Shown here: positions 48,193 through 59,021 of the stretch, one piece after another
How the letters are laid out: the number at the start of each line of letters is the position of its first letter
Position numbering within the stretch: position 1 is the first letter of the stretch
NCBI GenBank assembly: GCA_905250115.1
Contig: CAJNOI010000184.1
Location: 1-64,000 of the forward strand
Length of the DNA: 64,000 nt
From: Adineta steineri
Lineage: Eukaryota > Rotifera > Eurotatoria > Adinetida > Adinetidae
Direction: 5' to 3'
Translations under genes and position numbers: made by a program
The notes under the pieces: model-generated
The model's input: the letters and a program-made list of their open reading frames with translations, nothing else
What the model was told of the DNA's origin: nothing
The model's database searches: none

Positions 48193-48631
48193 GAGGGAAG
48201 AATGAAAAGAAATAATGATGAAGAAGCAGATGATTCCAAAACCAAACAAGAAATTTTTTTTATAAAACAGATTATTAATGTCAATTACTCATAAAGACTT
48301 CGCATACATTTTTATGTTTCAATAACTTAAAGAATTCGTTTACATTCAGTTATTAACTGAACACCATGCAAAAGAAATTAATTATCTAGTTGCTCGTTCA
48401 ATTGACGAGTTTGAGCGTGATCATGTGCAACGCAGTATTGTAGCAATTACAATCAGTCATATAAATATGGTCTCTACAGTAGCAACAGGATGGAAATTTC
48501 AACGTAATATAATAATTACGAGAATAGGTGCTTTTTCTATAAACAATCCGTTACCGTTTAAAAGTTTATTAATTGGTTTTGCAAGTGTTTTTATTATGAT
48601 CTCGATTTTATATGTAAGAAAATTCTTTTAA
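48193..48631 (+). CDS. Possible small tail-anchored protein (weak two-exon model)
   Basis: A clear acceptor (cgtttacattcag, near 48348) is followed by an open frame to the TAA at 48631. It encodes LLTEHHAKEINYLVARSIDE, then a hydrophobic C-terminal segment (LLIGFASVFIMISILYV) with basic residues after it, as in tail-anchored proteins. A preceding acidic/basic exon could start at an ATG near 48202 and join with a non-consensus GTCAAT donor, which is the weak point. No family recognised. It lies just upstream of GTPase copy A. Confidence 0.3.
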
Positions 48632-48712
48632 ATGTCAATGCTCACTAACTACTGAAGTCTTAAAAACATAATCATCACTCATCTGGACTTGATAAATTTA
48701 GGAAGAATTACC

Positions 48713-49959
48713 ATGGCAATACCAACACCTCAACAGTAAGCGATAAATTTATCATTTTAAGAGAACGATGATTTCTTTTAGTGCTCATCCCTACAAGTTG
48801 TTGGTTGTTGGTGATACAGATGTTGGAAAAACAGCTTTTTCATCAGTTATTAGTGTATGTATAGCAGAGATATCTTTTATTCTATAACTATTCGATATTC
48901 TCATTTTAGAATCTTTATCCAGGAGAATCGACAATTGAATTTAGTATTGGTTACAACGTTGTAAGTTTATTTTAAAAGTTTGAATTGAAAACATGAATTT
49001 ATTTTTAGAGAAAGAAAGCAATTAGTCTCAATGGTGAACGGATCGAACTCGAAATTGTATGTCTTTTAGCATGTTCCAAATCGATAAACTCCATATTTGT
49101 TTTATATTTTTCTACTAGTACGATAGTACCAGTGCAATATGTCGTGATGACATCATAAGTAATCTTTTGTTGTGATTTATTATCAAGAAGTATGTTTATT
49201 TTTGTATTTAGAATATTTTGAAACATATGTAGACGGTATTTTTATTATTTATAATGCAACAAACAGAGTATGATTGACATGTATTTCGAAAATTTAATTT
49301 GGAATGATAATTCTTTTTTTAGGAATCATTTGAAAATGCAAAGAATTGGTTGGATGAAATTAATAATCATGGAGGTAAACATGTGATGAAATTGATTATT
49401 GGAAATAAATGTGATTTAGCAGGACAAAAGGCAGTTAGTTTTGACGAAGCTGATGTAAAGTATATTTAATAATTAAGAAAAAAAAGAACATTTTATTTTC
49501 AATTAGGAGTATGGTATTGAATCAAATATTTCCATATTTGAAGTTTCTGCACGAGATTTGACTAATGTTGAATTAGCATTTAAGCATATGATTTCGAAAA
49601 TTCGATCCAACTTAACACCAATAAACAATAATCAACCTGATCAGTATGAAGTAAAAATTGCTTTAGATTTGAATCGTATATTTAATGTTGATTTAAATGG
49701 ACTTTTTGAAATTTTCGAATTTTCAAATGGTGTCAACCAACATGTAAATGATCAAGGTGTTCACGATGGTAAAGAAAATGAAAGCGAGCCGTATTCACGT
49801 GAAGAACATGCTATTGTGACACATACTCAAATTATGGGTGATGGTGACGTGGAACGTCAAATATTATTAATACAGCAGCAAATAATTGAAGAGAAAGCTA
49901 AGCAATCAAATGTTTCTAGTCTTCCAGAAATCACTAATCAGATACAAAAAGACAGTTAA
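48713..49959 (+). CDS. Atypical Ras/Rab-like GTPase, copy A (8 exons, 291 aa)
   Basis: Exons: 48713-48735, 48782-48854, 48910-48960, 49009-49056, 49119-49158, 49212-49267, 49323-49454, 49507-49959. The fold is Rab-like. P-loop GDTDVGKTA, NKCD (in LIIGNKCDLAGQ) and SAR (in FEVSARD) are intact. The switch I threonine of STIG is serine (FSIGYNV), and the switch II DTAGQE is DSTSAI, so the catalytic Gln and the Gly before it are gone. Nucleotide binding is likely, but normal hydrolysis and switching are doubtful (inference). A C-terminal extension of about 120 residues, acidic with a helical end (VERQILLIQQQIIEEKAKQ), replaces the usual prenylated tail; no CAAX or CC motif. A paralogue with the same eight-exon layout lies at 61075. 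Confidence 0.85.
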
Positions 49960-50783
49960 TTAAAACAGTTATACATTTATATAATCTCGCGTTTAACTTT
50001 ATTTACAAAAAAATAAAATAAATACATCGAAATATATATAAAATCTAGTTTTCGTAATAAAGATAAATGTGAATGTAAATGAAGAGTAATCTATATCACT
50101 ACAATAAAACATATTTGTAAATTTCATTGATTAGTCTCCATGAATATCTTGTGTTTATTAACTTTTATCTTTAAAAAAAGAAAGATGAGATATATAGAAT
50201 TAAGCACTTCAAGGTAAGATGTCTTTTATGTAGAAATGATGTTATACATTAATATTTGTATTAATCATTATGAATATTTCTCACATAATTTATTTGATAA
50301 TTTGAACAAATAAGACGAGAACATAAACAAAGCTAGGACACAAGTTTTTGTGCTTGAGAAGTAAATAAAATATATTCTCGAAATAACGTTAACGTATTTG
50401 ATCTGACTCTCCATCCGGCATTGCTGTAATGGCAAGTGTTATTATGTCACGTAGACGAACATTCGTGCATATAGACGTATACTTAGAAGTTGGGTGTGGA
50501 TATGGATCCTGTATTCACTTAACATACACACCCACACCCACCCTCTACTTCATTCCACGTCACTTGTACTTCATTGGTGTTTCATTGGTACTTTATTTGT
50601 ACTTTAGAGACATTTTGAAGCAGATGAAGTCTCACTTTTTCCTCCTCAATATTTGAATATGTGAATAACGAAGTATTTTATTATTAGAATTGAAATTTCG
50701 AAAATTGCATGTATACTAACAGATTTATTCGAATATTATGGTTCACAGAATAACAAATAAGGGAAAAGTTAATCAACATCGTG
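49960..50783. other. 3' flank of GTPase copy A and a TGTGGG-type fold-back
   Basis: Up to about 50175 this matches the 3' flank of copy B. A C/G-rich inverted pair lies at about 50490-50550. No gene was recognised. Confidence 0.45.
50490..50552. repeat. Fold-back with TGTGGG-type arms
   Basis: GTTGGGTGTGGATATGG on the left and CACACCCACACCCACCC on the right are inverted complements with mismatches. The loop is AT-rich. Same type as 5859 and 52770. Confidence 0.55.
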
Positions 50784-51110
50784 TTATTGACGATGGTTGC
50801 TGGTTAACACGTCTGAATCATGATTGATAATAAGTGCTCGACGATTGTTGTCAACGATCAATAACCCACGATGGTTCTCAATAATGATTAAACCATTATG
50901 ATTCTCAATTATGATTGGTTCATCCTCGGCAATGCTGATTGTATCGTTATCATCGTCGTCGATGGCGCTTGTATTGGTATCATCGTCGTCGATGTTCGGA
51001 TATGCTGTAAGAAACGCATAGAATTGATCAAGTTCAGTTGGATCTAATAGAGATTCTTGATTATCGCCATTTAAGTATGTATCAAGAGCGTCGATTTCCA
51101 ATGCTGACAT
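50784..51110 (-). CDS. Small acidic hypothetical protein with internal 10-residue repeats (108 aa)
   Basis: Single exon, ATG at 51110. The first 65 residues are acidic with Asp runs (NIDDDDTNTSAIDDDDNDT). The second half has about three approximate copies of a 10-residue unit (IIIENHNGLI, IIENHRGLLI, VDNNRRALII), encoded by roughly 30-bp repeats. No signal peptide, membrane segment or family is recognised. Its non-random composition favours a real gene, but the evidence is only the ORF and the repeat. Confidence 0.4.
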   Translation of the reverse strand: MSALEIDALDTYLNGDNQESLLDPTELDQFYAFLTAYPNIDDDDTNTSAIDDDDNDTISIAEDEPIIIENHNGLIIIENHRGLLIVDNNRRALIINHDSDVLTSNHRQ

Positions 51111-51775
51111 TTTAATTTAACTAAGATTTAATAATAAAAAGAAATTATTTTGGAAAAAGTGTAAGAGATGGGAGACACTCAACTTACTTTGCACGAGCGT
51201 TTGTATTGTTGGATGTGTTTAAAAAAAGTAGACACTGAATTGCTATCTAGAAGAAAGTGAATGTAGAAATGAGAGAGAGATTTTTTGTATATTTATAGTT
51301 ATCTGCTTCCTTATTGCCCTCAAGATATCACCATACGTTTTATTTAGAATATAAACATAGGGGCATACGTTTTCTTTCTGAAACAAGTAACACTCGTCTA
51401 AGGACTCGCTTAATTCTTTCTCATAGAAATGGTGTTCTACAAGGCTACGGGACCTTTTGCTTGTATAACTTGCTAACACTAACATCAGATTCGTGTTCCC
51501 GACCTTTACGGAAAATCGATGTTCGATGTTTTTTTGACCCTGCGGACACACAAGCAAGCAAGCAAACAAACAATTTATGTTTACTGGACTCTTCTTTACG
51601 AGAAAGAGAATAAAATACTGAGCAAAAGTAAATGTTTTACTTAGTATTCATTCAAAATTACTTTACAAATAGATAGAAGTCTTAAAATAATGTTAAAAAA
51701 TTCTCACTTCCAACTACTCCCATCCATGCCCAAATTTTATCTTTGTATGTCATTGATGATGTAGGAACTCGATTA
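51111..51775. other. Region with overlapping unsupported frames
   Basis: Frames of about 100 codons exist on both strands between 51243 and 51613. The minus one has no ATG at its beginning and neither shows a recognisable domain. Nothing further can be supported. Confidence 0.35.
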
Positions 51776-52118
51776 TTACTTGCTGAAAATAAAGAAAGTA
51801 TATGTGATGATATTATTTCTAAAGTTTTTTTTCCTACATTTGGCGTAAATAAGATCATAAATAAGATCATTGTTCCAATTATGAGCAAAATTTCTATTTC
51901 CATCCAATGGAATACTAAAAAAACAAAAACAAATGTATATTACAACATTTTTTTAATTTTTCAACTGACCTAGTATAGACATCTTCATCGATTTCGAGTA
52001 AACCAGTAGCATCAGGAAATGTTTGTTTGAAATACTCGTAACTAATTGTATTATCTGTATTTAAAATTAGTCGGACAATATGTTTTCTTTGATTATCAAA
52101 AACTTGTAGGTATTGCAT
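51776..52118 (-). CDS. Small protein resembling the TDP-43 N-terminal domain (two exons)
   Basis: Exons 51970-52118 and 51776-51914 on minus, intron 55 bp (AG|GTCAGT ... TTTTAG), giving 95 residues. The stretch TISYEYFKQTFPDATGLLEI, followed by a PLDG turn and a W...LIYDLIYA ending, recalls the ubiquitin-like TDP-43 N-terminal fold (FPgAtGL, then V.LvdG, then W...Y.V). That domain mediates self-assembly in TDP-43. No RNA-recognition motif follows here. The C-terminal end is uncertain, because a donor-like GTAATA overlaps the stop and the gene may continue. An acceptor-like TTATTTTCAG lies just before the leader of the ATG. Confidence 0.4.
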
Positions 52119-53387
52119 TTTTTATGAAAGAACCTGAAAATAATCATTATTGATCGATTTAATGATTTTAAGTAGAATACAAAAAAAAATACATTGTTTC
52201 AATGTTAATAAAACAAAAAAAATTTAGTTAAAAAAAACTTCATCAATTGATTGATGGCAGATGACAGATGTTGCTTTATTTATAATTGGTTATGTATATT
52301 GATCCATCAAAAATTCATATCAAATGTTGCTGATCTAGTTCGTCGACTAATGCCATCTTTCGGATTATGTCGAATACTTGGTGATGATCATCAACCATTC
52401 TATCAAAGAACAATCTACAATAGAAATATTCACTTGATTTTCAGTTTCTGTTTTTCAAAACATTTTTTCTTAAAAAAAGTCTTCAAAATTTCTATGTTCG
52501 CTCACTGTAAGAAAATCGTGTTGTGTACTGGTTCCGTTAGCGGAACCGTTTCCATCAAAGACGATTATCGTCTCCGTGGGACATCAAATAATATTTTTAC
52601 CATTATAAATTTTTATTTTATTGAAAAAGAAAGGACTTTTAAGAAAAATTCTTTAAAAAAACTATTAAAGAGTTTTTTATACTGTCGTTCCATCTAATAA
52701 AACTTGTTTTCGTTCATTCAAATGTTTTTCCTTATTCAATTACGATGCTGCGTAACTTTTATAAGCAAAGAGTGTGGGTGTGGGTGTGGACTAAAAAGAG
52801 TAATCACACCCACGTTCACACCCTCAAGATGTGGAAACCATCATATTATTTTTAAGATAAAAATGAAATACATTAAAAGAAAGCTTTACAAATATGTTTA
52901 AGATTGTGTCTTAAAAAGAGTGCTAGCTGTAAGACCATTGTTTCGCCCGAGTTTGCGAGTGAATACCATAGCTTATTCTGGATCCACATCCGTATGATGA
53001 ACGATACTTTCGTATTAATTGATTAAACTGTTCTCGTTTCTTTTTCTTTATTATATTTGTCTGTTCCAAAAAATGTTATTGGTTTGTTATCCATATTCGT
53101 TCTCTATTCCTGTAGTTTTTATTAAATCACCATTGCACTGAATGAACTTTGTATATATCTACAATAAATATTTCCATCGAGATATTGTGAAAATTATTGC
53201 GTGACGCTAGTGTGAGTGCGATATTTGTTGACAATCTTGAAATAAACGAAGGACAAATTATATGTGAACATTAATGTGTAACGATGTAGCAAGTAAAAGA
53301 AACGAAAAAAGACACACGTGTCTTATTTTGTATCAATTACTACACATTTACGTTCGTTGAATATATCAACAAAACTGGTACTCAGTT
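52119..53387. other. Intergenic region with a TGTGGG fold-back
   Basis: A 148-codon plus frame (52251-52697) has no ATG at its very start and no recognisable domain. The fold-back at 52770-52825 is the main structure. The rest is AT-rich and includes the leader of the transglutaminase-like gene. Confidence 0.4.
52770..52825. repeat. Fold-back with exact TGTGGG tandem arms
   Basis: The left arm holds TGTGGGTGTGGGTGTGG, two full TGTGGG units plus five bases. The right arm (52805-52825) is CACACCCACGTTCACACCCT. The arms pair with a 14-bp AT-rich loop. Confidence 0.75.
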
Positions 53388-55907
53388 ATGCTATGTAAAT
53401 GTCTTCGAGCAGCAGACGCTAGTGAACCTACTGCGATGAAATATAAGAGATCAGGAATTATCGACGAATCGCAAGAACAACCATTTAAAATTAAAAAACC
53501 TATTGAGCTTTCCCTTCAAGATGATGAGGAAGGTAAAATAATTAAGTTTATCAATCAAACTATACAAGAAGAAGATCATTTCGTTGAAATCATTGATAGT
53601 GATCCTCAAGCATTTGATTCAATTTTCATTCAACAACGTCAAAATGCCATCAATAATCAGTTTTATCGTTCAATCATTGAATCGTGGCAATTCAAATCTC
53701 TTCGGCATTTAGTTAATGCAATCAAAACTTTGACGAAGAATAAATCTTTAATCGATTGTCATTGGATTATTTTCTATTCTATTGCAATTAATATTGAATA
53801 CGACACTATTGCATACTTTTCCAATAATCATATAAATCAATCAGTTGAAGATGTTTTTCTTACAGGAAAAGGTATCTGTAATGGATATGTTCATCTTTAT
53901 AAATATCTCTGTGATCGTTTAAAACTTCCTTGTAAAATCATTAACGGATATTCAAAAGGTTATGGCTTTGATATACGTAGTAATGCATCAAATCAAACGG
54001 ATCATGCTTGGAATGCAGTTCAAATTAATCAACATTGGTATCTGATAGATTCAACTTGGGGTGCAGGATTTATAAATGATCGAAAAGATTTTAAACGAGA
54101 GTTAAATCCATTCTATTTTTTTCCTCGACCACAACAAATGATCTATCATCATTTACCGGAAAATTATCGATGGCAACTATTACAAGAGCCAATTTCAATG
54201 AAGCAGTTTTTAAAAATGCCAAACTTGCATCCAGAATATTTTAATTTGAATTTACAATTAATCTATCCATGTAATCAATCGTATGTACAACTTCTTCCTG
54301 ACAAACCGTATGCATTGGTAATTGTAGATGCACCTGAAAATGTTAGTCTCACTGCTGATTTAAAACTGCATAATGAGAAAGTAGAAGGTGGCCATCAAGT
54401 CATCTTTGATCAGAAGAGAAAATTATATTGCTGTTATTTTGCTCCGAATGCCGCTGGTAAACATAAGGTTACTATTTACGCAAAATGTGATGATCAGAAA
54501 ACAGATCTGTTTATTTCTACCATTGATTTAAATTTGGATGTTGAAGAACTACCAAAAAATCCAATTAGTTATTCACGAACGTGGAAACTATTTTTTGATT
54601 TACACTTAAAAATCATATCTCCAGTTAATGTTTCTTGTATTCGTTTGGAAAAAGGAGAAGCATTCACACAAATTCTCATAGAATCACCCGACGATGTTGA
54701 ACTACTTGGCAGACTAGTAGATGGTACAAAAAATGAAATTGAAGGAGGACATCAAGTCTATTATGATGCTGACAAACGTTATTGGATTTGTTATTTTGCA
54801 CCCAATGATGATGGACTATTTGAAGCAATCATTATGGCAAAACAAAAGTCTGATCAAGGTTTGTATACTTCTGCTGTAGCATTCAAAATTGATGCAAAAG
54901 ATATTCCAAAACCAGCAGTGTCTTATCCGGAAACATGGAAATTATTTCATGATCTTCATTTACAAGTGGTGTCTCCTATCAACACACATACGATTCAATT
55001 GGATAATGGAGATACATTCGCACAAATTCTTATACAAACGCCAGATGATGTAGAACTACTCGGAATATTGAGAGATAATGAGAAAAATGAAGTTGATGGA
55101 GGACATCAAGTTTATTATGATCATAAAGAACATTATTGGCAATGTGTATTTGCACCAAATGACGATGGAATATTTAAAGCTGATATTATGGCTAAACGAA
55201 AATCAGATCAAGGTCTCTATACTTCTGCTGTGGCATTCAAGATTATAGCGAAAAATATTCCAAAACCACCACTTTCCTATCCAAAAACCTGGCAACTGTT
55301 TCATGATTTAGATTTGAAAATCGATGAACCATACAATCGCTCAACAGTTATTTGGTCTGATCAGGCATTATATGCTGAAATTCGAATTACAACACCTGAA
55401 GATATTGAACTCTTATGTAAGATTGCATATAACAATATTGAGGAAGAACATCAAACTTTAACACAATTTGATCATGAGAAAAAGCAATGGCAACTTTTAT
55501 TTGCACCTCAACAAACTGGTCAGCATCAATTGACTATTTTTGCTCGACATCGATCAAATCTAGACAAAAAGTTTAATATTGTTGCTCAATTCAATTTGAA
55601 TGTAACAAGTCTTGAAAATCCAATAAAGTTTCCATTAACTTATGATAAATTTATAGCGAATCGTTGTCGAATTTATGAATCGTTGAATGGAATACTGAAG
55701 AACAATACTACTATACCTTTCCATTTCGTAATTCCAGGAGCAAAGGAAGTGAAAGTTCAAGTAGATGGAAAATGGATTGGTACACAAAATTATATTGATT
55801 CAATCTTTCAAACACAAGTTCAAATCGGCGCAAACGATGTCACTATCTATGGAAAATATGATCATGGCAACAATTATGATGCTCTCATCAAATACTCTGT
55901 TCAATAA
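53388..55907 (+). CDS. KY/hillarin-type transglutaminase-like protein with repeated C-terminal domains (839 aa, single exon)
   Basis: Residues about 95-230 form a transglutaminase/protease-like core with the full triad: Cys164 in LTGKGICNGYVHLYKYLC, His206 in NQTDHAWNAVQ, Asp221 in WYLIDSTWG. This matches the kyphoscoliosis-peptidase (KY)/hillarin group, cytoskeletal proteins of animals with relatives in bacteria. Residues about 245-740 contain four related beta-rich modules of about 125 residues: a (V/L)(E/D)GGHQV(Y/I)(Y/F)D block, then FAPN(D/A)(D/A)G, then a YP.TWKLFHDLHL linker. Modules 2 and 3 are the most alike. A fifth, divergent C-terminal segment follows. No signal peptide. The ATG at 53388 is the first; Met17 is an alternative. 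The gene is intronless, unlike the core genes. Confidence 0.83.
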   Translation: MLCKCLRAADASEPTAMKYKRSGIIDESQEQPFKIKKPIELSLQDDEEGKIIKFINQTIQEEDHFVEIIDSDPQAFDSIFIQQRQNAINNQFYRSIIESWQFKSLRHLVNAIKTLTKNKSLIDCHWIIFYSIAINIEYDTIAYFSNNHINQSVEDVFLTGKGICNGYVHLYKYLCDRLKLPCKIINGYSKGYGFDIRSNASNQTDHAWNAVQINQHWYLIDSTWGAGFINDRKDFKRELNPFYFFPRPQQMIYHHLPENYRWQLLQEPISMKQFLKMPNLHPEYFNLNLQLIYPCNQSYVQLLPDKPYALVIVDAPENVSLTADLKLHNEKVEGGHQVIFDQKRKLYCCYFAPNAAGKHKVTIYAKCDDQKTDLFISTIDLNLDVEELPKNPISYSRTWKLFFDLHLKIISPVNVSCIRLEKGEAFTQILIESPDDVELLGRLVDGTKNEIEGGHQVYYDADKRYWICYFAPNDDGLFEAIIMAKQKSDQGLYTSAVAFKIDAKDIPKPAVSYPETWKLFHDLHLQVVSPINTHTIQLDNGDTFAQILIQTPDDVELLGILRDNEKNEVDGGHQVYYDHKEHYWQCVFAPNDDGIFKADIMAKRKSDQGLYTSAVAFKIIAKNIPKPPLSYPKTWQLFHDLDLKIDEPYNRSTVIWSDQALYAEIRITTPEDIELLCKIAYNNIEEEHQTLTQFDHEKKQWQLLFAPQQTGQHQLTIFARHRSNLDKKFNIVAQFNLNVTSLENPIKFPLTYDKFIANRCRIYESLNGILKNNTTIPFHFVIPGAKEVKVQVDGKWIGTQNYIDSIFQTQVQIGANDVTIYGKYDHGNNYDALIKYSVQ

Positions 55908-56936
55908 TTTATTCTTTATTTGGAAATAAATTTTATATATATTTTTACAAAGTTTCTATAATGAGACTGTCAGTGTGAATATATTAGAGACGATGAATCC
56001 TTAATGAATTTCTCTCACGATTCGACTCAACAGAAATTTCTTCCATGTCTTCTGAAAAAATTATTAAGCAAAGAGCCTCTATTGTATTTGCTTTTTTTAT
56101 TTTTGACGATCGAAACTAATTAGTTTTGTTATCTTAACAGAAGTAATGCCTATTTACTTACAGATAAGATACAAAAAACGAATAAATCGATATATTTCTT
56201 CTTTTTTGATAATTCTTAATATGTCATCTGACTTTTTTTCAAAGATGGGTTTCATGACATATGCATAAACAAACTTATTCGTTGTACAATAGACACAGAG
56301 CGAGTAAAGCAAGTGTATTATATTACACATGATTTTTGTTTTGATATTTTTAATCTGCTTTATATACTTTTACGAGCTGGTCAAGCGTGTTGAATTTACA
56401 TTTTATTATTTCTTCAAAAACGAAAGAAATTGTGTTGCAATCGGACTGACCGATTCTTACCAATTTGATCGATAGATGGCGAAACTACAATTTTGAATCG
56501 AACCCAAATTCTACTGAAAAAACTGAACTGAAAGAAAACTGTTCTCAATACTCTTTGGAAAAAAAGAATTTATTTTTATGAATAGTTTAGTAGATATCAC
56601 AATGTAACATATTAATAAGTTAATCTTTTTTATTACGTATCGCAAGTATTTGATTATTTGTGGCCATGGTTTTGTTTTTTGATCGATTTCTTTTAATATT
56701 CACTGATAAATATGTGCTGTAACGTAATGATGCCATAGAATATTGTTCTCTATTAGGGAAAGATTGTCTTTTATCGTTCATTACAAATGGGGTATAGCTG
56801 TGGGTTTCTTAAGGAGGCTCTCTTAAGACTATTTTCCGTGTGAGCAATATATACAAAGTGAAGTGTTTAATTGAATATATTTATTAGTGATAAATGACAT
56901 ATAATGAAAAGCAATTGTAAAATGTGGTCAAACTGG

Positions 56937-57036
56937 NNNNNNNNNNNNNNNNNNNNNNNNNNNNNNNNNNNNNNNNNNNNNNNNNNNNNNNNNNNNNNNN
57001 NNNNNNNNNNNNNNNNNNNNNNNNNNNNNNNNNNNN
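56937..57036. other. Assembly gap (100 N)
   Basis: Exactly 100 N, a conventional placeholder. The true distance is unknown and sequence may be missing. Confidence 0.99.
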
Positions 57037-57398
57037 TTTGTCACTAAAATCACGTTTATGAAATGATACTACAGTTTAGGGAAAAATCTTTTTTTAGCAA
57101 ATGATAGAGAATTTCAAGCTCTATCGATTGGTATATTTTGTAATTTTTTTTGAGAAAATTTCTTGGTTAGGAAATGCGAAATACTAAAACGCTTAAAAAC
57201 CTATTTTTTTGTGAAAAAAATCATTTTCACTATAAATAACCTATAAAGACAAATGGAAGAACTGCTTCCAGTACATCATATAGTAGGTCTCTCATACTAC
57301 TTAGATCACCGTTTGAATCATACAGATACTCGTTAATAACAGGAAAAAGTTGTTAAAACAAATATGCAAAAAAATGCGAAAAAATCGAATTCGTTTAA

Positions 57399-57417
57399 AC
57401 TTTTGGCACTGACTGTA
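57399..57417 (-). mobile_element. Possible Tc1/mariner-type terminal inverted repeat
   Basis: Read on minus, TACAGTCAGTGCCAAAAGT resembles the conserved outer end of Tc1/mariner elements (CAGTG...CAAAAGT, starting at TA). The partner end and any transposase are not visible and may lie in the gap. One short match only. Confidence 0.35.
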
Positions 57418-58025
57418 GGTCGATTTATTCAAGTACACTGGGAAATCTCTTCACTCAAACGAACAGACATACAATACCTCGAAGTATAAAATGAGAATGG
57501 CTGATTCTTTCTGAAGTTTACATTAGAAGTTTAAACTGAACAAAAGAGGTCCAGGAGAAATGAAATTTGTCCTCTTTTACTTTTCTACAGAACATAGTAG
57601 TCTCGTTAATACCTTTGATCTTATAAGTATCTATAGAAAAGTTAAATCTAACATACCAAAGATCGACAAGTACATCTAAAGGTAAAACTGAATAAATTTT
57701 GTGTCTTGTGGACCTCTCACCAGTTCTTGTAGCTTCGAGCTGAGTTCTCTCCCTTAAAAGATTCTAGATTTGATTCTGAATAAAATTCTACGCGAATCTA
57801 TATCATAAACATAAAAGTAAATAAAACTGTTTCAGCAATACTACAAACATAATACGAGTAACTTTGAAAATAATATCCAAACAGAAATGGTGCGTGAGAA
57901 TTACTTACTGTCATCAAACATATTCAGCAAAGAAAAAACAGAAACTTCTAAGAGTACAGTTTCTCAAACTAAACAACAATATATCGATTGGCAACTAAAA
58001 AAGGTAGTATGATTCATGTGGCATA

Positions 58026-59021
58026 TTACTGACCTATTTGTGTTGCTGTTGATGAGGATGTTGTTGTCGACGACGTTGTTGAAGACGATGACGTTGTTGA
58101 TGATGTTGATAATGTTGATGTTGTTGTTGATGATGATGATGTTGCTGTTGATGATGATGATACTGATGTTATTGTGGATATTTTTGTTTTTATTATTGTT
58201 GCTGTTTGTGCTATAAGTTTTTTTGTTGTCGTTGATGATTTAATTTTGCTCTTCTCGCCGTTTGGCATAATTACATTATCAAAAGATGCCTGTTTTATTT
58301 GATCTTCCGTTATTTTAGCTCCTGACAAATCACTGTTTGAAAAATGTGCACCTGTTAGATCAGAGTTTCCAAAATCTGCTCCCGATAGATTTGCACCATT
58401 AAAACTAGCACAAAGTAAAGATGAATCATCAAATTTCGCGTTATCTAATCGTCCTCCATCAAATGACACACCATTTAAATTAACAGATGAAAACTCCCCA
58501 TTTGACATTGATACCTGATCAAAAGAAACACATTGTAAATTCAACTTATTTAATACACCAGTTTCACTTGCTAGATGTACATTATCAAAGTTTAACTCAT
58601 TTAAACGGATTATATCATCTAGATTTGTTGTTCTACATCCATTACTACAATTATTTCTACCAATTAATTGTTTTTCTTTAAAAAATTGTATAACATCTGC
58701 TTTACGTATTGTGTCCCATTGACGATGAGCAGCACGATAATACGCATTTGCGAATGCCCATGGATTTTTTGTATCGTTGAGATAATCATCTTTATCCAAA
58801 TTATAAATATTATTTAAAAATTCATCATAAAGTGTTTGTTGTCTTAATTGTGTTGATTGTTCAAAATCAAACTTTTGTTTTTTCTCAGCTTGTTGTTTTT
58901 GTTGTTGAGATCCAATGGCAGTATAGATAGCAAGAGCTATGGGTATAGCAACTGAAGATATAATACTTAATATCTCTTTTAATGTAAAATTCCAGAACGA
59001 TCGTTTGTTAAAATCTATCAT
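58026..59021 (-). CDS. Membrane-anchored pentapeptide-repeat protein with a Ser/Thr-rich tail (331 aa)
   Basis: Single exon, ATG at 59021, with a TATA-like TTTATAT 53 bp upstream (59074-59080). An N-terminal hydrophobic segment (ILSIISSVAIPIALAIYTAI) could anchor it, followed by a charged Gln/Lys stretch. Residues about 155-240 carry pentapeptide repeats of the A(D/N)LSX type (GVSFDGGRLDNAKFDDSSLL, ANLSGADFGNSDLTGAHFSN), which fold as a right-handed quadrilateral beta helix. The last 65 residues are almost pure Ser/Thr, encoded by trinucleotide-rich DNA (about 58033-58170). Pentapeptide proteins are mainly bacterial, and their presence in bdelloids is often ascribed to transfer or lineage expansion. 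Function unknown. Confidence 0.8.
   Translation of the reverse strand: MIDFNKRSFWNFTLKEILSIISSVAIPIALAIYTAIGSQQQKQQAEKKQKFDFEQSTQLRQQTLYDEFLNNIYNLDKDDYLNDTKNPWAFANAYYRAAHRQWDTIRKADVIQFFKEKQLIGRNNCSNGCRTTNLDDIIRLNELNFDNVHLASETGVLNKLNLQCVSFDQVSMSNGEFSSVNLNGVSFDGGRLDNAKFDDSSLLCASFNGANLSGADFGNSDLTGAHFSNSDLSGAKITEDQIKQASFDNVIMPNGEKSKIKSSTTTKKLIAQTATIIKTKISTITSVSSSSTATSSSSTTTSTLSTSSTTSSSSTTSSTTTSSSTATQIGQ

Larger units (their letters stand above)
55908..58025. other. Intergenic region interrupted by an assembly gap
   Basis: No gene was recognised on either side of the gap. A Tc1/mariner-like terminal sequence occurs at 57399-57417. Confidence 0.4.

Noticed and set aside
51243-51613. Opposed frames of about 100 codons
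   Set aside because: The minus frame starts with TTG and neither has a recognisable motif. Two opposed frames over the same DNA argue for chance.
52251-52697. 148-codon plus frame
   Set aside because: Its listed start is not an ATG, the composition changes along its length, and no domain or splice context supports it.
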